From the NCBI GenBank assembly GCA_002254335.1, contig NIVA01000120.1, forward strand, positions 1 to 6,032: a stretch of 6,032 bases of DNA. Reading direction: 5' to 3'. Source of the stretch: Bacteroidetes bacterium 4572_114. Its GTDB lineage: Bacteria > Bacteroidota > Bacteroidia > Bacteroidales > 4484-276. Under the pieces are notes generated by a model. That model saw only the letters and a list, made by a program, of their open reading frames with translations, had not been told where the DNA came from and made no database searches. Positions 1-5,805 of this stretch are shown here, in pieces (position 1 is the first letter of the stretch; every line of letters begins with the position of its first letter). A program made the translations under genes and the position numbers.

Positions 1-421
1 TGGCATGCCAGCCATCAAGGTTGACACTATTGGGCTCATATCCTGGGTTTAATGCCCCAGCCTCTTTTTTAAAAACCCCATAAGCTTTGGTGAGGCCTTG
101 TTCATCACAAGTTTGGCTTGGCTCCACACCTAAGAAACAGCCCTTTGCCACGGTTGTGGCCAAATAAATTTTCTGCCCACCAGTCCTGATTTTCCTGAGA
201 CGCATCCCTGTTTTTTTCGAGACCCTTGCATGCCCATTGGATTTATAATGGTCTGCCATTGAAATAGGAAAAAGCTCTGGGTGGGCTTTATATGAACCCG
301 AAACAATCTTTTTTGCATAATCCAGGTTGTCCTCAAATTTATTATATTCCTCTTTTGATATTTCAATTGTAATAATCATATCACACATTGCCACTTTTTT
401 CCTATTTTTGATCTGTGCCAT
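1..421 (-). CDS. Transposase-like protein, N-terminal part (runs off left edge)
   Basis: On the minus strand one frame stays open from an ATG at 421 to the window edge, giving 140 codons without a stop. The nearest in-frame upstream stop is at 485-487. The product begins MAQIKNRKKVAMCDMIITIE, followed by a basic stretch around residues 67-80 (VSKKTGMRLRKIRT) and a segment ending AYGVFKKEAG and VNLDGW near residues 113-138. The AYGVFK...VN.DGW pattern resembles DDE-type transposases as I remember them. Asp136 would then be a catalytic acid, and the rest of the catalytic domain lies outside the window. This family call is from memory and unverified. Starts at 388 (Met12) and 379 (Met15) are also possible; an AGGA lies 13 bases before the 388 start. 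Normal residue composition over 140 codons makes it very likely coding, perhaps a complete or decaying insertion sequence. No terminal inverted repeat could be defined upstream of the start. Confidence 0.62.
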   Translation of the reverse strand, partial: MAQIKNRKKVAMCDMIITIEISKEEYNKFEDNLDYAKKIVSGSYKAHPELFPISMADHYKSNGHARVSKKTGMRLRKIRTGGQKIYLATTVAKGCFLGVEPSQTCDEQGLTKAYGVFKKEAGALNPGYEPNSVNLDGWHA

Positions 422-600
422 TGAACAGCTTTGTTTTTTTGTTGTGAAACAAATATCGCTTTTTTTTGGCACTATTACTATAAATCATGGCCGGGCAATC
501 CGTTATAAAGAGAAAAATTTCATCGTCACCTTTTTTTACCCCAATCATATTCTATTTTCACGAATCTCCCCAAATTTATGCACAATAAAAGTTTGATAAC

Positions 601-616
601 TTGTTTTGATAAACAA
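601..616. promoter_or_regulatory. Perfect 6-bp inverted repeat upstream of parE (possible operator)
   Basis: TTGTTTTGATAAACAA is a perfect dyad, TTGTTT and AAACAA around a TGAT centre, about 50 bases before the parE start. It overlaps one copy of an imperfect tandem motif (591-600 and 603-614). It could be a regulator site or a weak AT hairpin. In AT-rich DNA a dyad of this size can arise by chance. Confidence 0.25.
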
Positions 617-637
617 AAACCGGATTGATGTAAATAG

Positions 638-660
638 TACTTTTGTGGCCAATTAAGGAG
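638..660 (+). promoter_or_regulatory. Possible Bacteroidota -7 element and ribosome binding site of parE
   Basis: TACTTTTG at 638-645 fits the Bacteroidota -7 consensus TAnnTTTG exactly. The nearest upstream TTTG (605-608) is about 29 bases away, longer than the usual spacing of roughly 20, so the -33 half is not supported. AAGGAG at 655-660 is a good Shine-Dalgarno sequence 4 bases before the ATG and fixes the parE start at 665. Transcription from this -7 element would give a very short 5' leader. Confidence 0.45.
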
Positions 661-664
661 AATT

Positions 665-2512
665 ATGAATTTTGAATATAATGAAGATCTTGTCCGTTCG
701 CTCAAATGGAATGAACACATCCAGACCAGGCCCGGCATGTATATCGGAAAATTAGGCGATGGTTCCTCACAGGATGATGGGATTTATGTGTTGATAAAAG
801 AGGTTATTGATAATTCCATTGATGAGTTTGTGATGGGATTTGGGAAGAAAATTGAAGTAACCATTAATGATGGAAAAGTAACGATACGTGATTATGGACG
901 GGGGATACCGTTGGGCAAGGTTATCGATTGCGTGGCAAAAATAAACACAGGTGCAAAATACGATTCCAAGGTATTTAAAAAATCGGTCGGCTTAAATGGG
1001 GTAGGGGCAAAGGCTGTTAATGCTCTTTCAGACTATTTTATGGCCCAATCGGTACGTGAGGGGAAAACCAAAATTGTTGATTTTAGCCATGGCGAACTTC
1101 TCCACGATAACCCCGAATCGGAGACGGAGGAAAAAAACGGGACCATCATTTCGTTTACACCTGGTACCACCTATTTCGGAAACTTTCATTTTATCCCCGA
1201 ATATGTAGAAAAGCTTTTGTGGAATTATGTTTTCCTCAATAATGGATTGACCATAACTTACAATGGGGAGCGTTTTTTTGCGAAAAACGGTTTGCACGAC
1301 CTGTTGGAACGTTACATCAATGGCAGTTCATTATATCCTATCATTCATCTCCGCGATGGTGATTTTGAATTTGCGTTCACACATCTCACCAACCAGTATG
1401 GCGAAGAGTACCATTCATTTGTAAATGGCCAGAACACTACCCAGGGGGGGACGCACCAGGCAGCATTCAGGGAAGCAATTGTTAAAACTGTGCGAGAGTT
1501 TTACAAGAAGGATTTTGAACCCGGTGATGTAAGGGCATCAATAGTGGCGGCTTTCAGCGTCAAGGTGCAGGAACCGGTTTTCGAATCACAGACCAAAACT
1601 AAATTGGGATCGCAATATATCGAACCCGATGGCATGACCATCAGGAATTACGTGAACGATATGGTTAAGCGTAACCTCGATAATTACCTGCACATGAATT
1701 CGGATGTGGCAGATATTTTACATCAAAAGATACTGAGGTCGGAAAAGGAGAGGAAAGAAATTGCCGGTATAAAAAAGCTTGCCCGCGAGAGTGTTAAGAA
1801 AGCAAGTTTGCATAATAAAAAGTTGCGCGATTGTCGTATCCACTATAACCAAAACCACGAACGGAGGCTCGAAACTACCCTGTTTATTACCGAGGGCGAT
1901 TCGGCCAGCGGCTCAATTACCAAGTCGAGGGACGTTAACTGCCAGGCAGTTTTTTCGTTAAAGGGAAAACCCCTCAACTCTTTTGGTATGAGTAAAAAAA
2001 TTGTCTATCAAAATGAAGAATTTAACCTGTTGCAGGCAGCCCTGAATATTGATGAAGACCTCGAAAACCTTCGTTATAATAATATAGTTATTGCCACAGA
2101 TGCCGATGTGGACGGGATGCATATCAGGCTGTTGCTGTTGACGTTCTTTTTGCAATTCTATCCCGATCTGGTAAAAGCAGGGCACTTCTACATTCTTCAA
2201 ACCCCGCTTTTTAGGGTGAGGAACAAAAAGAAAACCATCTATTGCTATTCTGAAGAGGAACGTGTAAAGGCCATGGCAAAATTAGGCGTTAACCCCGAAA
2301 TTACCCGTTTTAAGGGTTTAGGTGAAATTTCACCGGATGAATTTAAACATTTTATTGGTTCATCGATGCGCCTCGATCCGGTAATCCTGAAAAAGAGTAG
2401 CGAATTAAAAGAAACCCTGTCGTTTTATATGGGCAAAAATACCCCCATCAGGCAAGGCTTTATTATTGACAACCTGCGGTTGGAAGAAACCCTGGCAGAG
2501 GGTGCGGTTTAG
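665..2512 (+). CDS. parE: DNA topoisomerase IV subunit B (ParE)
   Basis: This is the 615-residue ATPase/TOPRIM subunit of topoisomerase IV, which works with ParC to unlink replicated chromosomes in the cytoplasm. The N-terminal GHKL ATPase shows Glu46 and Asn50 in KEVIDNSIDEF, Asp76 to Pro82 in DYGRGIP, and the glycine-rich lid GLNGVGAKAVNALS at 109-122. The transducer domain carries QTKTKLG at 309-315. The TOPRIM domain has EGDSASG (Glu410), KGKPLN, and the metal-binding DADVDG at 479-484; RFKGLGEI follows at 548-555. Length and the N-terminal RPGMYIGKLGDGSSQDDG fit Bacteroidota ParE better than GyrB, which usually reads RPAMYIGD and is longer. All catalytic residues are present, so the gene should be functional. 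AAGGAG supports the start. No parC or other topoisomerase gene is adjacent; an octamer repeat array begins 8 bases after the stop codon. Calling it ParE rather than a second GyrB rests on recognition, not a phylogeny. Confidence 0.93.
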   Translation: MNFEYNEDLVRSLKWNEHIQTRPGMYIGKLGDGSSQDDGIYVLIKEVIDNSIDEFVMGFGKKIEVTINDGKVTIRDYGRGIPLGKVIDCVAKINTGAKYDSKVFKKSVGLNGVGAKAVNALSDYFMAQSVREGKTKIVDFSHGELLHDNPESETEEKNGTIISFTPGTTYFGNFHFIPEYVEKLLWNYVFLNNGLTITYNGERFFAKNGLHDLLERYINGSSLYPIIHLRDGDFEFAFTHLTNQYGEEYHSFVNGQNTTQGGTHQAAFREAIVKTVREFYKKDFEPGDVRASIVAAFSVKVQEPVFESQTKTKLGSQYIEPDGMTIRNYVNDMVKRNLDNYLHMNSDVADILHQKILRSEKERKEIAGIKKLARESVKKASLHNKKLRDCRIHYNQNHERRLETTLFITEGDSASGSITKSRDVNCQAVFSLKGKPLNSFGMSKKIVYQNEEFNLLQAALNIDEDLENLRYNNIVIATDADVDGMHIRLLLLTFFLQFYPDLVKAGHFYILQTPLFRVRNKKKTIYCYSEEERVKAMAKLGVNPEITRFKGLGEISPDEFKHFIGSSMRLDPVILKKSSELKETLSFYMGKNTPIRQGFIIDNLRLEETLAEGAV

Positions 2513-2520
2513 TTTTGGAA

Positions 2521-2680
2521 ATGATTCAATGATTCAATGATTCAATGATATAATGATTCAATGATATAATGATTCAATGATATAATGATTCAATGATATA
2601 ATGATTCAATGATTCAATGCTTCAATGATATAAAGGTTCAATGCTTCAATGCTTTAATGCTTCAATAATTTAATGGTTTG
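2521..2680. repeat. Octamer tandem array 1 (ATGATTCA/ATGATATA, 20 units)
   Basis: Twenty consecutive 8-bp units occupy this stretch with no insertion or deletion. From 2537 to 2600 ATGATATA and ATGATTCA alternate strictly in an 8+8 register, making a 16-bp higher-order repeat in four copies. Towards the right the units drift (ATGCTTCA, AAGGTTCA, ATGCTTTA, ATAATTTA, ATGGTTTG). The array starts 8 bases after the parE stop, and those 8 bases (TTTTGGAA) are not a unit. This gradient suggests older units on the right and recent expansion on the left. There are no spacers, so it is not a CRISPR array. It holds no convincing gene. Confidence 0.95.
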
Positions 2681-2690
2681 ATCCTCTTCT

Positions 2691-2826
2691 CTCCTTATCG
2701 CATTGTCGCATTGTCTCCTTATCGCATTTTTTCCTTATCGCATTTTTTCCTTATCGCATTGTCTCCTTATCGCATTGTTTCCTTGTCTCCTTATCGCATT
2801 GTTTCCTTGTTTCCTTATCGCATTGT
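2691..2826. repeat. Octamer-phased tandem array 2 (YTCCTTAT-CGCATTGT)
   Basis: Seventeen octamers follow array 1 after about 10 bases. The main unit is 16 bp, CTCCTTATCGCATTGT with C/T at the first base and GT or TT at the end, in seven copies. Lone half-units (CGCATTGT at 2707-2714; TTCCTTGT at 2779-2786 and 2803-2810) are inserted without breaking the 8-bp phase. The sequence is unrelated to array 1 although the period is the same. It ends about 30 bases before the next gene, so it may sit in or near that gene's promoter. Confidence 0.94.
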
Positions 2827-2827
2827 A

Positions 2828-2854
2828 TTAAATATTAACCTTTAAATATTAACC
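2828..2854 (+). repeat. 13-bp direct repeat just before the lipoprotein gene
   Basis: TTAAATATTAACC occurs at 2828-2840 and again at 2842-2854, ending two bases before the ATG at 2857. There is no Shine-Dalgarno sequence in the leader, which is common in Bacteroidota. The repeat could be a regulator site, a translation-initiation element, or leftover tandem duplication next to array 2. Confidence 0.6.
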
Positions 2855-2856
2855 TT

Positions 2857-3306
2857 ATGAGAAAAATTAAATCTTTTTTAATGGCAATTGTATTCCTCGG
2901 GGTAACCTTAAGCCAAAGCGGATGTATTGGCTCTTTTCAGTTAACCACTAATCTTTACGACTGGAACCAAAATGATGTTGGCGGTAAATGGGGTCCCGAA
3001 CTGGTATTTGCTGCATTTGTAATTATTCCGGTTTATGCAGTAACTTTACTGGCAGATGGTATTGTACTTAATTCAATTGAGTTTTGGACAGGCAACGACC
3101 CCCTGGCAATGCAGGACGGTGAAAAGGAAACCAAGATCGTTCAGCAGGGAGATGATACATATAAACTGACCGCTGAAAAAAACAGGGTGCAGGTCGAAAA
3201 AATAGCCGGTGAAAATCAGGGTGAAGAGGGTGAATTTATCTATAATGATGAAGATGCAACCTGGACATATAACAGTGAACAACAACAATTTCATCTTGTA
3301 AAGTAA
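2857..3306 (+). CDS. DUF3332-like lipoprotein/membrane protein of unknown function
   Basis: The 149-residue product starts MRKIKSFLMAIVFLGVTL, a basic then hydrophobic signal sequence, and continues SQSGCIGSF. Cys23 is the probable lipidated residue. Gln at the -3 position is unlike the usual lipobox leucine, so signal peptidase II processing is likely but not certain. A second hydrophobic stretch at about 49-70 (LVFAAFVIIPVYAVTLL) is followed by ADGIVLNSIEFWTG. This pattern, GCIGSF then YDWN, KWG.ELVF, IIPVY and LNSIEFW, is what I recognise as DUF3332, whose function is unknown. The C-terminal 65 residues are hydrophilic, rich in Glu, Gln and Asn, and probably form a small extracytoplasmic domain. 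ATG at 2857 gives a complete signal sequence. It appears to be transcribed alone: octamer arrays lie upstream and a structured intergenic element lies downstream. Confidence 0.82.
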   Translation: MRKIKSFLMAIVFLGVTLSQSGCIGSFQLTTNLYDWNQNDVGGKWGPELVFAAFVIIPVYAVTLLADGIVLNSIEFWTGNDPLAMQDGEKETKIVQQGDDTYKLTAEKNRVQVEKIAGENQGEEGEFIYNDEDATWTYNSEQQQFHLVK

Positions 3307-3350
3307 CTCGGCAGTTTGCAGCCCGTGCAGTCTAAAACCCAAACTTGAAA

Positions 3351-3463
3351 CCTTTAGGGCAAGGGTTTAAATCCCTGACCTAAGGAAATTTATCTCGCTG
3401 AAAGCGGAGGGATGGAAACCCTGGTTGACAAACGGAAAGCCCACCTGAATGACGTAGTCGGGC
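3351..3463. other. Structured intergenic element with four successive hairpins
   Basis: Four potential hairpins follow each other. First, CCTTTAGG (3351-3358) pairs with CCTAAGG (3379-3385) with one bulged base, enclosing AGGG (3362-3365) and CCCT (3373-3376). Second, CGCTGAAAGCG at 3396-3406. Third, AGGG (3408-3411) with CCCT (3419-3422) around ATGGAAA. Fourth, GCCC (3439-3442) with GGGC (3460-3463), with GAC/GTC inside at 3451-3459. AAACCC (3335-3340) can also pair with GGGTTT (3363-3368), a possible alternative fold. I match this to no known riboswitch, tRNA, SRP or RNase P RNA. It could be a non-coding RNA, a terminator region, or an interspersed repeat of the genome; strand is undecided. 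Confidence 0.4.
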
Positions 3464-3592
3464 AGACCTGGTTTAGCCGCCCAAATTAATAGATAGATTG
3501 AAAGAGATAAACATTCAAATATCTAAATCATTACATACTAAATTAACCTTACCTAAAAGAATTTCTTTACTTTTACCCGATAAATCAAATTC

Positions 3593-3622
3593 AGGGAACA
3601 TCCCTCCGAAGTTTCCCGAAAC
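3593..3622 (+). promoter_or_regulatory. Pair of perfect short dyads upstream of the oxidoreductase gene
   Basis: AGGGAACATCCCT (3593-3605) is a perfect 5-bp inverted repeat with a 3-base centre. GTTTCCCGAAAC (3611-3622) is a perfect 5-bp inverted repeat with a 2-base centre. They are five bases apart and end about 50 bases before the ATG. Two adjacent palindromes there fit an operator for a dimeric regulator or small leader hairpins. Which regulator is unknown. Confidence 0.35.
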
Positions 3623-3671
3623 GATTTTGAGTGAAAAATTTTCTTTTTTAAACTAACTAAAAGTTTTTCAG

Positions 3672-5129
3672 ATGGCAAGAGTAGTAGTTTTGGGCGCCGG
3701 TATTTCAGGGCACACGGCGGTGATGGTCCTTCGCAAAAAGCTCAACAAAAAGCATGAAGTGATCATGGTAAGCCCCAATAGCAATTATCAATGGATACCT
3801 TCCAATATCTGGGTAGGCATAGGGCAAATGAAACCCAAACAGGTCATGTTCCCTTTGGCTCCGGTTTACAAACGAAAAGGGGTGATATTCAAACAAGCCC
3901 TGGCCAAAACCATTTTTCCGGATGGTGATGGCGCAATGACTAATCCGTTTGTGGAGGTGGAATATGTGGCCGAAGGCAAAAAAGGGCAGACCGAAAAAGT
4001 TGGGTACGATTACCTGATAAATGCCACCGGCCCAAAACTGAACTTTGCGGCCACTGAAGGATTGGGGCCGGATAAATTCACTAACTCCGTTTGTACTTAT
4101 CACCATGCCGAGAAGTCGTGGAAAAACCTGCAGGTTTCGTTGGATAAAATGGCCAATGGCGAAAAACAAAGGTTCGTAATTGGCACCGGGCACCCCATGG
4201 CCACCTGCCAGGGCGCTGCTTTTGAATATATCCTGAATGTTGCTTTTGAGATAAATAAACGGAAGCTGATGGACAAGGCCGAAATTACATGGATAACAAA
4301 CGAATATGAAGTGGGTGATTTCGGAATGGGGGGCGCCTTCATAAAAAAAGGGGGGTATGTTACGTCAACAAAGATTTTTACTGAATCCATCCTTGCCGAA
4401 TATGGCATAAAATGGATAAAACGGGCGGGCGTGAAAAAGGTGGAAGATGGAAAGATACATTATGAAACTTTGGATGGCAATGAAAAAACCATTGAATTTG
4501 ATTTTTCAATGCTTATCCCGGCTTTTGCAGGGGTGGGCATCACGGCAAAAAACAAGGCCGGCGAAGACATCACAAGCCAGTTGTTTGCACCCAACGGATT
4601 GATGAAAGTTGATGCCGATTACACCCCAAAGGATTTTAACGACTGGAGTGTTGACGACTGGCCCACAACTTATCAAAGCCCGGTTTATGAAAATGTGTTT
4701 GCCAGTGGCATTGCCTTTGCGCCGCCGCACTCCATCTCGAAACCATTTAAAAGTAAAAACGGCACCCCCATATTCCCCACGCCCCCACGAACAGGAATGC
4801 CATCCGGGGTAATAGGGAAAGTAGTTGCATTGAATGTGGCCGAGTCTATTAAAAAAGGCAAGGTCTCTGTCGAACACAAAGCATCGATGGGGCGCATGGG
4901 CGCCGCCTGTATTGTTTCGTCAGGCTATGGCATTTGGGATGGCATGGCCGCAACTATGACGGTTTATCCCGTTGTGCCGGATTTTGAAAAATACCCGGAG
5001 TGGGGCAGGGACCTTAAATATACCGTTGGCGAACCCGGCCTGGCCGGACACTGGATGAAGCTTTTTATGCACTACCTGTTTCTGTACAAAGCCAAGGCGA
5101 AGTTGGGATGGTCGATGATACCGGAGTAG
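3672..5129 (+). CDS. sqr: Sulfide:quinone oxidoreductase (FAD-dependent)
   Basis: A 485-residue flavoprotein of the sulfide:quinone oxidoreductase group, which oxidises sulfide to sulfane sulfur and passes electrons to the membrane quinone pool. The FAD-binding Rossmann start is MARVVVLGAGISGHTA with GAGISG at 8-13. NYQWIPSNIWVG at 38-49 and NATGP at 117-121 are typical of the group, and VFASG at 342-346 fits the second FAD contact. The protein has exactly three cysteines: Cys141 (NSVCTYHH), Cys179 (ATCQGA) and Cys413 (AACIVSS). Their number and spacing match the three redox cysteines of these enzymes; the related flavocytochrome c subunit usually has two. The C-terminal segment from about 457 (AGHWMKLFMHYLFLYKAKAK) looks like the amphipathic membrane anchor. 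Length and end resemble type III enzymes, but the subtype is a guess. The leader is AT-rich without a Shine-Dalgarno sequence. A purine-rich repeat array begins directly after the TAG. Confidence 0.88.
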   Translation: MARVVVLGAGISGHTAVMVLRKKLNKKHEVIMVSPNSNYQWIPSNIWVGIGQMKPKQVMFPLAPVYKRKGVIFKQALAKTIFPDGDGAMTNPFVEVEYVAEGKKGQTEKVGYDYLINATGPKLNFAATEGLGPDKFTNSVCTYHHAEKSWKNLQVSLDKMANGEKQRFVIGTGHPMATCQGAAFEYILNVAFEINKRKLMDKAEITWITNEYEVGDFGMGGAFIKKGGYVTSTKIFTESILAEYGIKWIKRAGVKKVEDGKIHYETLDGNEKTIEFDFSMLIPAFAGVGITAKNKAGEDITSQLFAPNGLMKVDADYTPKDFNDWSVDDWPTTYQSPVYENVFASGIAFAPPHSISKPFKSKNGTPIFPTPPRTGMPSGVIGKVVALNVAESIKKGKVSVEHKASMGRMGAACIVSSGYGIWDGMAATMTVYPVVPDFEKYPEWGRDLKYTVGEPGLAGHWMKLFMHYLFLYKAKAKLGWSMIPE

Positions 5130-5304
5130 GGAGAGGGGGAAGATGGAAAGGTGGAAAGTGGAAAATGGGAAAGATGGAAGAGGGGAAGGATGGAAGGTGG
5201 AAGGATGGAAGGATGGAAGAATGGAAAGGTGGAAAGTGGAAAGTGGGAAGAATGGAAAGAGGGAAGTGGAAGGATGGAAGGTGGAAAGTGGAAGAATGGA
5301 ATGG
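5130..5304. repeat. Purine-rich tandem array 3 (TGGAAR, 7-8 bp period)
   Basis: About twenty TGGAA or TGGGAA units occur, beginning straight after the oxidoreductase stop codon. Successive TGG positions (5144, 5152, 5159, 5166, 5175, then 5191, 5198, 5206, 5214, 5222, 5230) are mostly 7 or 8 bases apart, with some 9. The plus strand is almost pure A/G apart from the T of each unit, which gives long stop-free frames that are not genes. Isolated units continue to about 5359. The strong strand asymmetry could favour slippage or unusual DNA structure. Confidence 0.93.
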
Positions 5305-5367
5305 TCGAAAGATTTATGAATTGAAAACTAAATGGATTGCGAAATGGAAAAGTGGAATGTAAATTGA

Positions 5368-5760
5368 GGGTTTAGGAATTTACGGGTTTGGCAGGACGCA
5401 GTTGAACTTTATGTTATCAGCACAAAGGTTTTTTCTGGATTTCCATTTGAATTGAAAAAACCAAGTGCCAATGCTATAGATGCTGCCCATAGTATCAGTA
5501 GAAATATTGCTGAAGGGTATTGCCGTAAGAGCATTAAAGAGTACTTAAATTTTTTGAACATCGCATTGGGATCGATCGGGGAATTGCATAGCTCGTATAT
5601 ATGCTTTTTTGAAGCGCAACAAATTTCAGGAGAAGATTTTGAGACATTGGATCGGCTTCATTTTAAAACTGAGAACGAACTATTGAGCCTAATCAAATCT
5701 TTACAGAAAAAACTTAAAAATAATGATTGGCACGATAGTTTTAGTGATGATAAAGAATAA
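5368..5760 (+). CDS. Four-helix-bundle protein (S23/IVP-like), start region probably damaged
   Basis: The frame from 5368 to the TAA at 5760 encodes 130 residues of the 'four helix bundle' family, known from 23S rRNA intervening sequences and related in fold to the Avd accessory proteins of diversity-generating retroelements. These are small cytoplasmic proteins that assemble into oligomers; their cellular role is unknown. FRNLRVWQDAVELY (helix 1) starts at once, SISRNIAEGY lies at about 48-57, and EYLNFLNIALGSIGELHSS follows at about 64-82, the family's most typical stretch. No ATG, GTG or CTG exists in frame upstream of TTG at 5452, and a TGA precedes the frame at 5365-5367. Starting at TTG would delete helix 1. 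An ATG at 5357 lies in another frame and is followed at once by TAA. One extra base near 5370 plus a TAA-to-AAA change would restore MKIEGFRNLRVWQ. It is therefore a decayed gene, one with an unconventional start, or a sequencing error. Inverted repeat arrays flank it. Confidence 0.8.
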   Translation, partial: GFRNLRVWQDAVELYVISTKVFSGFPFELKKPSANAIDAAHSISRNIAEGYCRKSIKEYLNFLNIALGSIGELHSSYICFFEAQQISGEDFETLDRLHFKTENELLSLIKSLQKKLKNNDWHDSFSDDKE

Positions 5761-5805
5761 ATTATAAAATGAGTGTTACTTACAAAATTTTAGAATTAAT
5801 ATTCA

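Larger units (their letters stand above)
422..664. other. AT-rich intergenic region between divergent transposase-like gene and parE
   Basis: These 243 bases separate two divergently transcribed genes and should hold both promoters. They contain several T-tracts (for example near 434-440 and 460-467), an imperfect tandem pair GTTTGATAAC (591-600) and GTTTTGATAAAC (603-614), and the palindrome and possible -7 element listed separately. If the left gene belongs to an insertion sequence, one end of that element should lie here, but I could not identify inverted ends or a target-site duplication. Confidence 0.5.
3307..3671. other. Long intergenic region between lipoprotein and sulfide:quinone oxidoreductase genes
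   Basis: These 365 bases contain no convincing gene. The left half is richer in G+C and holds the hairpin cluster at 3351-3463. The right half is AT-rich and carries two short dyads at 3593-3622, then an A/T-rich leader without a Shine-Dalgarno sequence before the ATG at 3672. A minus-strand frame of about 40 codons ending with TAA at 3367-3369 reads plausibly (PGLPDYVIQVGFPF near its middle) but has no ATG start. Confidence 0.6.

Noticed and set aside
130..366. Minus-strand frame of 78 codons in the left region
   Set aside because: It is a different frame of the same strand as the transposase-like gene, which is longer, open to the edge and has sensible composition and motifs.
327..596. Plus-strand frame of 89 codons, Phe- and Ile-rich, upstream of parE
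   Set aside because: It overlaps the better supported minus-strand transposase-like frame and AT-rich intergenic DNA; its hydrophobicity reflects T-tracts.
2521..2826. CRISPR-like array
   Set aside because: The units are contiguous 8- or 16-bp repeats with no unique spacers, and no cas gene is present.
3362..3376. tRNA T-arm-like stem, AGGGTTTAAATCCCT
   Set aside because: The surrounding bases give no acceptor, D or anticodon arms of a tRNA; the stem is part of the larger nested hairpin.
3705..4193. Minus-strand frame of 162 codons opposite sqr
   Set aside because: It is antisense to a well-supported enzyme gene and has no recognisable domain.
5108..5362. Plus-strand frame of 84 codons rich in Trp, Lys and Gly overlapping the end of sqr and array 3
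   Set aside because: It is a by-product of the purine-rich repeat, which rarely forms stop codons; its composition is that of the repeat and it overlaps a clear gene end.
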